Assembly: GCA_022615475.1 (NCBI GenBank)
Contig: JAKEGQ010000187.1
Coordinates: forward strand, 1-8,125
Reading direction: 5' to 3'
Length of the DNA stretch: 8,125 nucleotides
Source: Candidatus Methylomirabilota bacterium
Lineage (GTDB): Bacteria; Methylomirabilota; Methylomirabilia; Methylomirabilales; CSP1-5
Part shown: positions 1 through 5,793 of the stretch, in pieces
How the letters are laid out: each line of letters begins with the position of its first letter
Numbering within the stretch: position 1 is the first letter of the stretch
Notes under the pieces: model-generated
Told to the model about the DNA's origin: nothing
Database searches by the model: none
What the model saw: the letters and a program-made list of their open reading frames with translations, nothing else
Made by a program: the position numbers and the translations under genes

Positions 1-45
1 ACTATCCACCGCCTTCTCAAGCGATACCGGATCGAACCGACCTAG
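1..45 (+). CDS. C-terminal end of an upstream gene, possibly a Fis-type HTH regulator (partial)
   Basis: Frame 1 reads TIHRLLKRYRIEPT and then TAG at 43-45. Fis-type helix-turn-helix domains at the C-terminus of NtrC-like sigma-54 activators often end in a similar T-(I/L)-x-R-(K/L)-L-K-x-Y-x-I recognition helix. That family match is from memory and rests on only 14 residues, so it is tentative. The rest of the gene lies outside the window. A good sigma-54 promoter about 250 bases downstream makes a sigma-54 activator a sensible neighbour. It could instead be the tail of any helix-rich protein. Confidence 0.42.
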   Translation, partial: TIHRLLKRYRIEPT

Positions 46-83
46 CGCTCCCCAGTGGGACACCACCGGGAGGATGGGGCACG

Positions 84-107
84 CCTGACCCAGGTTCCTG
101 ACCCAGG
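84..107. repeat. 11-bp direct repeat pair, CCTGACCCAGG
   Basis: CCTGACCCAGG occurs at 84-94 and again at 97-107, a spacing of 13 bp. Each copy is itself a small dyad, CCTG-N3-CAGG. It could be a regulator binding site or a simple local duplication. No known binding motif is recognised. Confidence 0.5.
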
Positions 108-169
108 GAAAGGGAGCCCACAGGGGGCGCCGCCGCATCGTTTCTGGTCCGGATGTATTTCTCCCTGTA

Positions 170-185
170 GCTGTCGTGGGACAGC
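170..185. promoter_or_regulatory. Inverted repeat GCTGTC-N4-GACAGC, candidate upstream activator site
   Basis: The arms GCTGTC (170-175) and GACAGC (180-185) are perfectly complementary around GTGG. The centre lies about 140 bases before the predicted start site of the sigma-54 promoter, within the usual range for NtrC-type enhancer sites. The identity of a binding protein is unknown; it could also be a transcript hairpin. Confidence 0.35.
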
Positions 186-209
186 GATGTCTCAGTGGGC
201 CGGTAACGA

Positions 210-225
210 TCCGCCTTCCGGCGGA
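210..225. promoter_or_regulatory. Inverted repeat TCCGCC-N4-GGCGGA
   Basis: The arms TCCGCC (210-215) and GGCGGA (220-225) are perfect around TTCC. The geometry is the same 6-4-6 as the repeat at 170-185, and the centres lie 40 bp apart, about four helical turns. The arm sequences differ, so the two are not obviously sites for one protein. In GC-rich DNA such a repeat can occur by chance. Confidence 0.25.
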
Positions 226-292
226 GTTCCCTGCCTACGCTTTGCCACTAGAATTCAGGGGTTGGCCACACCTCGACACCGCCTTGTCGTCG

Positions 293-308
293 TGGCACTT
301 GCCTTGCT
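293..308 (+). promoter_or_regulatory. Sigma-54 (RpoN) promoter
   Basis: TGGCAC (293-298), five bases, then TTGCT (304-308) matches the RpoN consensus TGGCAC-N5-TTGCW at every conserved position. GG (294-295) and GC (306-307) are separated by exactly ten bases, as needed for the -24/-12 elements. With C307 at -12, transcription would start near 319, giving a leader of about 60 bases before the GNAT 1 start. This implies an AAA+ activator and strict on/off control of the genes downstream. Confidence 0.72.
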
Positions 309-316
309 CAATTAGG

Positions 317-343
317 GGCTGTCAAGCTGCGCGGGAAACAGCC
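317..343 (+). other. Weak leader hairpin
   Basis: GGCTGT (317-322) can pair with ACAGCC (338-343) across a 15-base loop, starting almost at the predicted sigma-54 start site. The stem could shield the 5' end of the transcript. It is only six pairs, so this is weak. Confidence 0.2.
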
Positions 344-366
344 GGAACAACGCCAGCGCCGGAAAT

Positions 367-373
367 GGGAGGG
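367..373 (+). promoter_or_regulatory. Ribosome binding site that sets the GNAT 1 start
   Basis: GGGAGGG lies six bases before the ATG at 380. It overlaps the ATG at 365 and so cannot serve that codon. It favours 380 over the far-upstream ATG at 176, which precedes the sigma-54 promoter and would not be on its transcript. Confidence 0.65.
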
Positions 374-379
374 TGGCCT

Positions 380-946
380 ATGCCAAAGACCGCAGAAGTC
401 TTAGCTGGATTTCCGAAGACCTGGATTCTCGCTTATGGTGCCAAGGTTATCGTGCGGCCGATGGTGAAGGAGGATCGCGACGGGTTGGTGGACTTCTTCA
501 AGAAGGTTCCCGAGGGGGACTTCAGGTTTCTCAAGGATGACGTCGCCGATGCGCGGGTCATCGACCAGTGGGTCCGGGACCTCGACTATGACCGCGTGCT
601 GCCGCTTGTGGTTGAGAAGGATGGCCACATCATCGCCGATGCGTCCCTCCACCGGCGCAAGGAGGGCTGGCGCCGCCACCTCGCGAGCGTCCGGGTTGTT
701 GTGGATCCGACGCACCGGCACAAAGGGGTGGCGTCACGGCTCATCGACGAGCTGACGGATATCGCCGTAAAAGAAGGGATCGAGCGCCTCTACACTGAGC
801 TTCCGACCGATGATCGGGCAGCCATCGATGTCTTCCAGAAACGGGGCTTCAAGCTCGTGGCGCGGTTCGAGCGCAACATCCTGGATCGAGCGGGCAAGTA
901 TCATGACCTCGGGGTGTACCATCTGGACCTCGCGGAGCGGCGGTAA
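380..946 (+). CDS. GNAT-family N-acetyltransferase 1
   Basis: This is a 188-residue single-domain GCN5-related acetyltransferase that would transfer acetyl from acetyl-CoA to an amine, possibly a protein lysine. The acetyl-CoA loop is visible as R-H-K-G-V-A at about residues 113-118, after the strand SVRVVVDP. The N-terminal part (RPMVKEDRDGLVDFFKKVP, residues 26-44) resembles the start of Pat-type GNAT domains, where a similar R-P...D...FF pattern occurs. Much of the sequence is shared with GNAT 2 at 4586-5170, including VID-W, DY, ADA-LHRR, GW-RH, DRAAI and HDL. It is the first gene after the sigma-54 promoter, and 48 bases separate it from the CBS gene. The start is chosen by the ribosome site at 367-373. 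The substrate is unknown. Confidence 0.88.
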   Translation: MPKTAEVLAGFPKTWILAYGAKVIVRPMVKEDRDGLVDFFKKVPEGDFRFLKDDVADARVIDQWVRDLDYDRVLPLVVEKDGHIIADASLHRRKEGWRRHLASVRVVVDPTHRHKGVASRLIDELTDIAVKEGIERLYTELPTDDRAAIDVFQKRGFKLVARFERNILDRAGKYHDLGVYHLDLAERR

Positions 947-994
947 GTGCCCGAGGGGCTGGAGGACCGCCCGGATGGGCCGTGGGAGGCATGA

Positions 995-1444
995 ATGCGA
1001 GTCCGCAACTGGATGACCAAGGTCGTGGTGACGGTGAGTGGCGCGACGCGGGTCCGTGAGGCTTCAGACCTGATGAAGAGCCATAAGATTCGGCACCTGC
1101 CTGTGGTGGAGGGGGGACGGCTGGTCGGGATCATCAGCGACCGGGACCTGCGGGAGGTGGTGCCGTCACAGGTGGCGACCTCGAAAATCGAGACCGTGCA
1201 GCATTTCCTCGACAAGATCCAGGTCCAGCTGGTCATGACAAAGCAGGTGGTCGGGATCTCGCCGGAGGGGTCTCTCGCCAAGGCGGCGGACCTGATGGTC
1301 AGGAATAAGATCGGTTGCCTCCCGGTGTTGGACGGGCACGCGCTGGTGGGGATCATCACCGGAAGTGACATTCTGCGGGTCGTGGCAGGGGACAAGGGGG
1401 CCATGGCCTTGCCGGAGATTCCGCCTGTACGGGGGAAGGAATGA
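995..1444 (+). CDS. CBS-pair protein 1
   Basis: This 149-residue protein consists almost entirely of two CBS domains, which form a Bateman module that usually binds AMP, ATP or similar adenosyl ligands. The first domain ends in GIISDRDL (45-52) and the second in GIITGSDI (119-126). The Ser/Thr and Asp in these motifs normally contact ribose and phosphate. The MT-K-V-V-V start and the HKIRHLPVV and NKIGCLPVL strands are typical. No catalytic domain is fused, so it should act as a separate sensor or regulatory subunit. GGGAGG at 984-989 lies five bases before this ATG. An out-of-frame ATG at 991 was ignored. It adjoins the universal stress gene directly, so co-translation is likely. The partner is unknown. 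Confidence 0.9.
   Translation: MRVRNWMTKVVVTVSGATRVREASDLMKSHKIRHLPVVEGGRLVGIISDRDLREVVPSQVATSKIETVQHFLDKIQVQLVMTKQVVGISPEGSLAKAADLMVRNKIGCLPVLDGHALVGIITGSDILRVVAGDKGAMALPEIPPVRGKE
1434..1440 (+). promoter_or_regulatory. Ribosome binding site for USP 1
   Basis: GGAAGGA abuts the ATG at 1441 but lies six bases before the ATG at 1447. This favours 1447 as the start, although 1441 would give an ATGA overlap with the CBS stop codon. Confidence 0.5.
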
Positions 1445-1446
1445 CG

Positions 1447-2328
1447 ATGCGTATCCTCGCGGCGGTGGATGAATCGGAGGCGTCCCGGGGGGCCGTCCGC
1501 TTTGGGGCAGTCCTGACGAAGGCCTTGGGGGGGAGACTGACCCTTGTGCACGTCCGCTCTCGGTCGGAGGGGTCGACGGATGCCCAGGCATTGCTTCGTT
1601 CCGCTGAGGCCGATGCGGCGAAGTGGGGGGCAGAGACAGCCACCGGCCGTGTAGAGGTCGGCGCCCCGGTGGATGCCATTCTCCGGTTGGGGCGTAAGAT
1701 CAAAACCGATATGCTCATTGTGGGGACGCATGGGAGGGCAGGGGTGGCCCGCCTATTTCTGGGAAGCGTCGCGGAGGCCCTCACGAAGCGTGCCCCCTGG
1801 CCGGTAGGCGTCGTTCGAAAGCTTGAGGACTCATCCGCCGGAGTCGGCCCCCTTCTGGCTCCGACCGATTTCTCCGAGGGGGCCAGCCAGGCGATTCGGG
1901 CGGCTGCGCTTCTTGCGCGAAGGCTGGGCACGCGCCTCGTTCTGCTTCATGTCCTGCCCGAGGTGGTGGCCGACAAGGGCGACGTCGACCCCAAGGCAGT
2001 GCAGCGGGCCACGCTGGCGCTCCGGCGCGACGCCGAGAGCAAACTCCACAGTGCCATCGAGACGCTCGGTCTCGAGCCCGGGGAGGTGAATTCTTCTCTC
2101 GTGACCGGCGTGGATGCCGTGGGAATCGTGCACGTCGCCAAGGCAATTCATGCGGGGTGCATCGTGATGGGAACGCGTGGGCTCACCGGTCTGCCGCGGG
2201 CCCTGCTGGGGAGCGTGACCGACCAGGTCCTGCGCCACGCGCCGTGCCCCGTCGTCGTCGTACCCCCCGGGGTGGGGCGGAAGGGCGGGTGGTGGCGACA
2301 GGCACGAGGTTCCAAGAAGGAGAGCTGA
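1447..2328 (+). CDS. Universal stress protein 1 (two tandem UspA domains)
   Basis: This 293-residue protein has two UspA folds in tandem (about 1-125 and 135-274). Each keeps the ATP-binding signature G-x2-G-x9-G-S: G93, G96 and G106-S107 in the first, and G242, G245 and G255-S256 in the second. The usual early Asp is present in both (AAVDES, APTDFSE). By family it should be a cytoplasmic ATP-binding stress protein, with two sites in one chain instead of a homodimer. The C-terminal tail after about 275 is basic and Trp-containing (GGWWRQARGSKK), which is outside the fold. It starts two bases after the CBS 1 stop (or overlaps it by four if 1441 is used), which implies co-translation. The function in this organism cannot be read from sequence. 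Confidence 0.92.
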   Translation: MRILAAVDESEASRGAVRFGAVLTKALGGRLTLVHVRSRSEGSTDAQALLRSAEADAAKWGAETATGRVEVGAPVDAILRLGRKIKTDMLIVGTHGRAGVARLFLGSVAEALTKRAPWPVGVVRKLEDSSAGVGPLLAPTDFSEGASQAIRAAALLARRLGTRLVLLHVLPEVVADKGDVDPKAVQRATLALRRDAESKLHSAIETLGLEPGEVNSSLVTGVDAVGIVHVAKAIHAGCIVMGTRGLTGLPRALLGSVTDQVLRHAPCPVVVVPPGVGRKGGWWRQARGSKKES

Positions 2329-2331
2329 TCG

Positions 2332-2757
2332 GTGCGGAAGATTCTGGACATTGCGGTCGGAGAGCTGATGTCGAAGCCGGTGGTGACCGTGACCCCGCAA
2401 ACGAGCATCGAGGTCCTGACGGGGCTCGTGCACACGCATGGCTTTAACGCATTCCCCGTGGTGAACGACGACGGGGTCCTCCAGGGGCTCGTCAGTCGGC
2501 TGGATCTCTTCAAGGCGTATCTGTTGCCGTACTACCGTTTCATTCCTGCCCTGGAAGACACCTGGGTATCCTCCGTTGCTGCCATCATGAGCCGGGGCGT
2601 CGTCGCCCTCTATCCGGTCGAGCCGGCGATCAAGGCGATCGCACTCATGGTGGAGCACCGTCTGCGGACCATTCCTATCGTTACCGATACCGTGGCGGGG
2701 ACTGTAGTGGTGGGCGTCGTCACCCGGCGCGACCTGGCGGCTGCGCTCAAGCCCTGA
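2332..2757 (+). CDS. CBS-pair protein 2
   Basis: This is a 141-residue stand-alone pair of CBS domains. Motifs are GLVSRLDLF (52-60) and GVVTRRDL (128-135), with ELMSKPVVTVTP and AIMSRGVVALYP opening each domain. It is more divergent than the other two CBS proteins, with an aromatic linker, KAYLLPYYRF, between the domains. The start is GTG at 2332, with AAGGAG at 2317-2322 nine bases upstream. It lies three bases after the USP 1 stop, so it is part of the same transcript. It is probably an adenine-nucleotide sensor. Its ligand and partner are unknown. Confidence 0.87.
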   Translation: MRKILDIAVGELMSKPVVTVTPQTSIEVLTGLVHTHGFNAFPVVNDDGVLQGLVSRLDLFKAYLLPYYRFIPALEDTWVSSVAAIMSRGVVALYPVEPAIKAIALMVEHRLRTIPIVTDTVAGTVVVGVVTRRDLAAALKP

Positions 2758-2828
2758 TTGATGACCGATGGCGGCTCGGCAACAGGCCGCGGACCAATAA
2801 GGTAAAGTGCACGGTTCATCCCAGGCAC

Positions 2829-2861
2829 AATTTCGAAATTCGAATTTCGAAATTCGGAATT
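2829..2861. repeat. TTCGAA heptad array / 26-bp perfect palindrome
   Basis: The 12-bp palindrome AATTTCGAAATT occurs at 2829-2840 and 2843-2854, joined by CG, so 2829-2854 is a perfect 26-bp palindrome. The same stretch reads as a period-7 array of TTCGAAW at 2832, 2839 and 2846, with a fourth, altered unit at 2853 (TTCGGAA). It is AT-rich in a strongly GC-rich setting. From memory, similar AATTCGAAATTCG tracts are scattered between genes in several environmental phyla and yield spurious peptides rich in F-E-I-R-N-S. The reverse strand here reads EFRNSNFEI. Confidence 0.75.
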
Positions 2862-2879
2862 GACCTTCGCGAGGTGTCC

Positions 2880-3581
2880 ATGGAGATGATGACGATTGGC
2901 AAGGTCATGACGCCGGCGCCAGCAATAGTGGAGCCGAAGGCAGCCCTGCGAGAGGTGTGTCGCCTCATGGCCGAGCGCAGAATTCGCCACGTCCCTGTCG
3001 TCTCGGATGACGGGCTCGTTGGGATTATCAGTGATCGGGACATCCAGGAGGCCTTGCCATCTCCAGCGGATCCAGGGGGCGCGACAGAATTTGCCGCCGC
3101 GATGGATCGGATCACCGCCTGGGAGGTCATGACCGAACAGGTCATTACTGTCACGCCTCAGACGCCTCTCGCCGAGGCAGCGCAACTCCTTGCGAAGCGT
3201 AAGATCGGCTGTCTCCCAGTCATGGAGAGGGGCCGGTTGGTCGGGATCGTCACTGAGACCGACATGCTTCAGGCCTTGACAAGCGTCTTGAACAAAATCG
3301 CGGGCTCGCCGCAGCTCGAGGTGACGGTCGCGGACGCCCCCGGGAGGGTTTGTGAGGTGAGCCGCCTCTGTGCCGACTTGCCTCCCCACGTCGGGGTCTT
3401 CGTGCTGGCACGGACCGAGCCTATGGGGCCGAACGAATCGGGTGGCCGAGTGCTTGTCTTGGGGTTTCATCAGGCCCTCGAGCCGCGGGAAATCCTTCGG
3501 GTCCTGGAGGGGGCCGGGATCCGGGTCCTGTCCTTCAAGAATCCACAACCCAACTGGGCAACAAGGGGAGAAAGTCGATGA
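2880..3581 (+). CDS. AcuB-like CBS-CBS-ACT protein
   Basis: This protein of about 233 residues has two CBS domains (about 5-58 and 80-135) and a C-terminal ACT-like domain (about 145-220, VTVADAPGRVCEVSRLCADL followed by an alternating strand/helix pattern). Motifs GIISDRDI (48-55) and GIVTETDM (122-129) mark the CBS ligand sites. The order CBS-CBS-ACT is that of AcuB, encoded beside the acetyltransferase AcuA in Bacillus; the order is the evidence, and no closer identity is claimed. The start is uncertain: GTG 2874, ATG 2880, 2886 and 2889 are all in frame, and GAGGTG at 2871-2876 best fits 2886. The gene follows a 116-base gap, and its stop overlaps the next start as ATGA. The ligand is unknown, but a nucleotide and an amino acid are family expectations. 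Confidence 0.87.
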   Translation: MEMMTIGKVMTPAPAIVEPKAALREVCRLMAERRIRHVPVVSDDGLVGIISDRDIQEALPSPADPGGATEFAAAMDRITAWEVMTEQVITVTPQTPLAEAAQLLAKRKIGCLPVMERGRLVGIVTETDMLQALTSVLNKIAGSPQLEVTVADAPGRVCEVSRLCADLPPHVGVFVLARTEPMGPNESGGRVLVLGFHQALEPREILRVLEGAGIRVLSFKNPQPNWATRGESR

Positions 3582-4534
3582 GCCCGACAGCAAAGGTCAC
3601 ACGAATTCTTGCACCGACCGACCTCTCCCAATTCGCGGAGGGGGCATGTCGCCTCGCGGCGCGGCTCGCGAATCGCCTCGAGGCGAAACTCGTGGTCTTC
3701 CATGCCGTGCAGGCCATAGACGTAGCCGCAGAGGTGGGACCCGCGACGGAAAGGACGCAGGCCGAGGCCCTGAGCAATGTCCGCGAGCGCGTGTCGGCCT
3801 GGTTCCATACGGTCGTGCCGGAAGAGCTCCGGCGCTTCCTCACTCTTGAGGTCCAGGTAGCCGTGGGAGAGCCGGCCCCGAGTATCGCTTGGGCGGCGAA
3901 GGAGAGCGGGGCTGACTGTATCGTGATGGCGACACACGGCCGGTCCGGGATCAGCCATCTTGTGATGGGAAGTGTCACCGAGTCGGTGCTCCGGACCGCC
4001 CCCGCCCCCGTCCTCGCGCTCAGGCCGAGCCAGGAAGGTCGCCCCCTGAAAGAGGTGAAAAAGATCCTGTGGGCCACTGACCTCTCGACAACCTCTGACG
4101 AAGCATGGCGCTACGTCCTGATGCTCGCCGACGCATTCGCGGCGGAGGTGTTTCTGCTCAATGTGGTGAGCCCTCTCGAGTTTGCCGGGATCGGCGACAT
4201 GCGGGTCCCGCCCCCCTCTGGCTGGGTGGAAGGGCGGGTCGCGGCCAGTTACAAGGAGCTCGCCCGATGGCAACACGAGGTCGAGTTGCTCGGCCTTCGT
4301 GCCCGCCGGAATGTCACGGTGGGAGCCCCGGCCGTGTCCATCGTCCTGGAAGCGCAGAAAGCGCCGGCAGACCTGATCGTCATGGGGACGCAAGGGCGCA
4401 CCGGGCTGAGCCACCTGCTTCTCGGAAGCGTGGCCGAGGCGGTGATCCGGAAGGCCCCCTGCCCGGTCCTGGCGGTCCAGGCGAGGCCGCCGGGCGAACC
4501 GGAGAAGCCTGGCTCGCCAACGGCTCTCGCGTAG
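3578..4534 (+). CDS. Universal stress protein 2 (two tandem UspA domains)
   Basis: This 318-residue protein has two UspA domains (about 7-150 and 160-302). The second has a complete ATP motif, G270-x2-G273-x9-G283-S284. The first has Ala at the opening position (A118-T-H-G121-x9-G131-S132), a common variant that probably still binds nucleotide. The early Asp is present in both (APTDLS, ATDLS). It resembles USP 1 in plan but is longer and has a different tail rich in Pro, Gly and Glu. The ATG overlaps the CBS-ACT stop by four bases (ATGA, 3578-3581), with AAGGGGAG at 3563-3570 seven bases upstream, so the two are translationally coupled. GNAT 2 follows after 51 bases. Confidence 0.92.
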   Translation: MSPTAKVTRILAPTDLSQFAEGACRLAARLANRLEAKLVVFHAVQAIDVAAEVGPATERTQAEALSNVRERVSAWFHTVVPEELRRFLTLEVQVAVGEPAPSIAWAAKESGADCIVMATHGRSGISHLVMGSVTESVLRTAPAPVLALRPSQEGRPLKEVKKILWATDLSTTSDEAWRYVLMLADAFAAEVFLLNVVSPLEFAGIGDMRVPPPSGWVEGRVAASYKELARWQHEVELLGLRARRNVTVGAPAVSIVLEAQKAPADLIVMGTQGRTGLSHLLLGSVAEAVIRKAPCPVLAVQARPPGEPEKPGSPTALA

Positions 4535-4585
4535 CCGGCGCACAGGTGGTGGTTTCAGTGAACGATCAAAGACGGGGGAGGGAGC

Positions 4586-5170
4586 ATGAACGAGCAGCAA
4601 ATTGTGGGCCGCTATCCGAAAACCATTGTCCTCAAGGACGGAACCAAGGTGTCCTTGAGAGAGATGCTGCGCACTGACCGGGAGGGGCTTTATGAATTCT
4701 TCGCGAAAATCCCCGACGAGGATCGCAAGTTCCTGAAGCACGACATCTCGAAGAAAGAGGTCATTGATGCCTGGCTCAAGAACATCGATTACGCGAAAGT
4801 CTTTCCGCTATTGGCCGAGGTCGATGGGAAAATCGTCGCAGATGCCACGCTGCATCGGCGGAGCAGCGGATGGCTGAGGCATGTGGGGGAAGTGCGGCTC
4901 GTCGTTGATCCGGCCTACCGCCGCAAAGGCCTGGGTAGCCACCTGCTGGAAGAATTGATCCTGCTGGCGGCTGATCTCGGACTGGAAAAGCTGGTCGCCG
5001 AATTGGTCGCAGAGGACCGGGCGGCGATCCTGGCGGCTCAACGGTTCAACTTCGAGCAGGTGGCGGTCCTGCCGGGGATCATGAGGGATCAGGGTGGCAC
5101 GAACCACGACTTGGTCGTGATGGTCTTGAATGTGTCCACGGCGTATCTACCCGATTGGTACTATTTCTGA
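4586..5170 (+). CDS. GNAT-family N-acetyltransferase 2 (paralogue of GNAT 1)
   Basis: This is a 194-residue GNAT acetyltransferase. The acetyl-CoA loop R-R-K-G-L-G (112-117) is closer to the Q/R-x-x-G-x-G/A consensus than that of GNAT 1. Colinear identities with GNAT 1 run along nearly the whole chain: DREGLYEFFAKIP, FLKHD, VIDAW, IDY, DGKIVADATLHRR, GW-RH, VVDP, DRAAI and HDLVV. The two therefore belong to one subfamily and probably came from a duplication. The C-terminus differs, ending in STAYLPDWYYF, an aromatic tail absent from GNAT 1. The ribosome site GGGGGAGG (4575-4582) is close to the ATG. The acceptor is unknown; the neighbouring stress proteins are candidates by context only. Confidence 0.9.
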   Translation: MNEQQIVGRYPKTIVLKDGTKVSLREMLRTDREGLYEFFAKIPDEDRKFLKHDISKKEVIDAWLKNIDYAKVFPLLAEVDGKIVADATLHRRSSGWLRHVGEVRLVVDPAYRRKGLGSHLLEELILLAADLGLEKLVAELVAEDRAAILAAQRFNFEQVAVLPGIMRDQGGTNHDLVVMVLNVSTAYLPDWYYF

Positions 5171-5251
5171 TCTCGGTTCATTCTCATGCTGGGTTGGTGA
5201 CCATCGAATCCGGGGGGAGGGCGACCTGGATTGTTCGACTGTTAAGCAGGA

Positions 5252-5258
5252 AAGGAGG
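5252..5258 (+). promoter_or_regulatory. Strong ribosome binding site of hsp20
   Basis: AAGGAGG lies six bases before the ATG at 5265, an almost ideal site. It fixes the start and excludes the longer in-frame opening at 5130, which would overlap the end of GNAT 2. Confidence 0.75.
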
Positions 5259-5264
5259 AAGGCA

Positions 5265-5708
5265 ATGGCTCTCATGGCATGGAAACCTTTTGGCGAACTG
5301 GGCACATTCCGACGAGAGATGGACCAGCTGTTCGAGCGATTCTTCGGGGAGCTGCCGCGCCTGGACATTGCCGGTGCGGGTTGGGCGCCGCGTCTCGACG
5401 TGGCTGAGAGCAAGGACAGCGTGACGGTCAAGGCCGAACTCCCCGGAGTGGAGGCCAAAGACCTGGACATCTCCGCGTCCGGTGACGTGCTGACCATCAA
5501 GGGCGAGAAGAGGCAGGAGAGAGAGGAGAAGGAGGAACATCGTTACCTGGTTGAGCGGTCGTACGGGGCCTTTTCGCGGATGGTGAGGCTCCCCGCTCCC
5601 GTGGCCAGCGACAAGGCGAAGGCCAGCTTCAAGAGTGGGGTGCTGACGATCGCCCTCCCCAAGACGGAGGAGGCCAAGCGGAAAGCGATCCCGATCAAGG
5701 TCGAATGA
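5265..5708 (+). CDS. Small heat-shock protein, Hsp20 / alpha-crystallin family
   Basis: This is a 147-residue ATP-independent holdase that binds unfolding proteins in the cytoplasm as an oligomer. The short N-terminal arm (MAWKPFGELGTFRREMDQLF) is typical. The alpha-crystallin domain spans about 41-135, with APRLDVAESKDSVTVKAELPG at the start and the conserved G-V-L-T-I (125-129) at the end. The C-terminal I-P-I (142-144) is the I-x-I motif used to dock neighbouring subunits. The length is usual for bacterial members. It sits 94 bases after GNAT 2. No CIRCE element, ROSE thermometer or clear promoter was seen in that gap, so it may be read from the upstream operon. Its placement supports a stress role for the cluster. 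Confidence 0.96.
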   Translation: MALMAWKPFGELGTFRREMDQLFERFFGELPRLDIAGAGWAPRLDVAESKDSVTVKAELPGVEAKDLDISASGDVLTIKGEKRQEREEKEEHRYLVERSYGAFSRMVRLPAPVASDKAKASFKSGVLTIALPKTEEAKRKAIPIKVE

Positions 5709-5793
5709 AGGGGTACCTCCCCCCGGAACCCTGCATCGGCAGGGCCCCTGGTTTCAAAGGATTGATCCCTCGTGTTGCTTCGGGAGACAAGTC

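Larger units (their letters stand above)
46..379 (+). other. 334-base intergenic regulatory region
   Basis: No convincing gene is seen here. The open frames across it lack a ribosome site, have no recognisable domain, and are interrupted by promoter-like sequence. It holds a pair of CCTGACCCAGG direct repeats (84-94 and 97-107), two 6-4-6 inverted repeats (170-185 and 210-225), a sigma-54 promoter (293-308) and a leader of about 60 bases before GNAT 1. The order repeats-promoter-leader is what an enhancer-dependent sigma-54 promoter would show. No clear IHF consensus was seen between the repeats and the promoter. Confidence 0.6.

Noticed and set aside
55..315. 86-residue open frame on the + strand in the upstream region
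   Set aside because: No ribosome site, biased Pro/Arg/Gly composition and no recognisable domain; it overlaps the regulatory repeats and promoter.
176..379. 68-residue N-terminal extension of GNAT 1 from the ATG at 176
   Set aside because: It has no family similarity and no good ribosome site, and it contains the sigma-54 promoter; the ATG at 380 has GGGAGGG at proper spacing.
2771..2790. Hairpin GCGGC...GCCGC after CBS 2 as a terminator
   Set aside because: A five-pair stem with a ten-base loop and no U-run is expected by chance in GC-rich DNA.
3406..3420. Sigma-54-like TGGCACG with GG-N10-GC spacing inside the CBS-ACT gene
   Set aside because: The -24 half is good, but the -12 half (GAGCC) is poor, and it lies within coding sequence about 160 bases before USP 2; chance is likely.
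2610..3593. 327-residue open frame on the - strand across CBS 3
   Set aside because: Antisense to a well-supported gene, and it runs through the TTCGAA array, giving the typical spurious F-R-N-S-N-F-E-I peptide.
3470..4741. 423-residue open frame on the - strand opposite USP 2
   Set aside because: Shadow of the USP 2 and neighbouring reading frames; rich in Arg/His/Pro with no recognisable motif.
5130..5264. 45-residue upstream extension of Hsp20
   Set aside because: It would overlap the end of GNAT 2 and lacks homology; the AAGGAGG at 5252-5258 serves the ATG at 5265.
5729..5744. Hairpin CCCTGC-ATCG-GCAGGG between hsp20 and pncB as a terminator
   Set aside because: Only six pairs and no U-tract follows; it may weaken read-through, but it is not enough to call.
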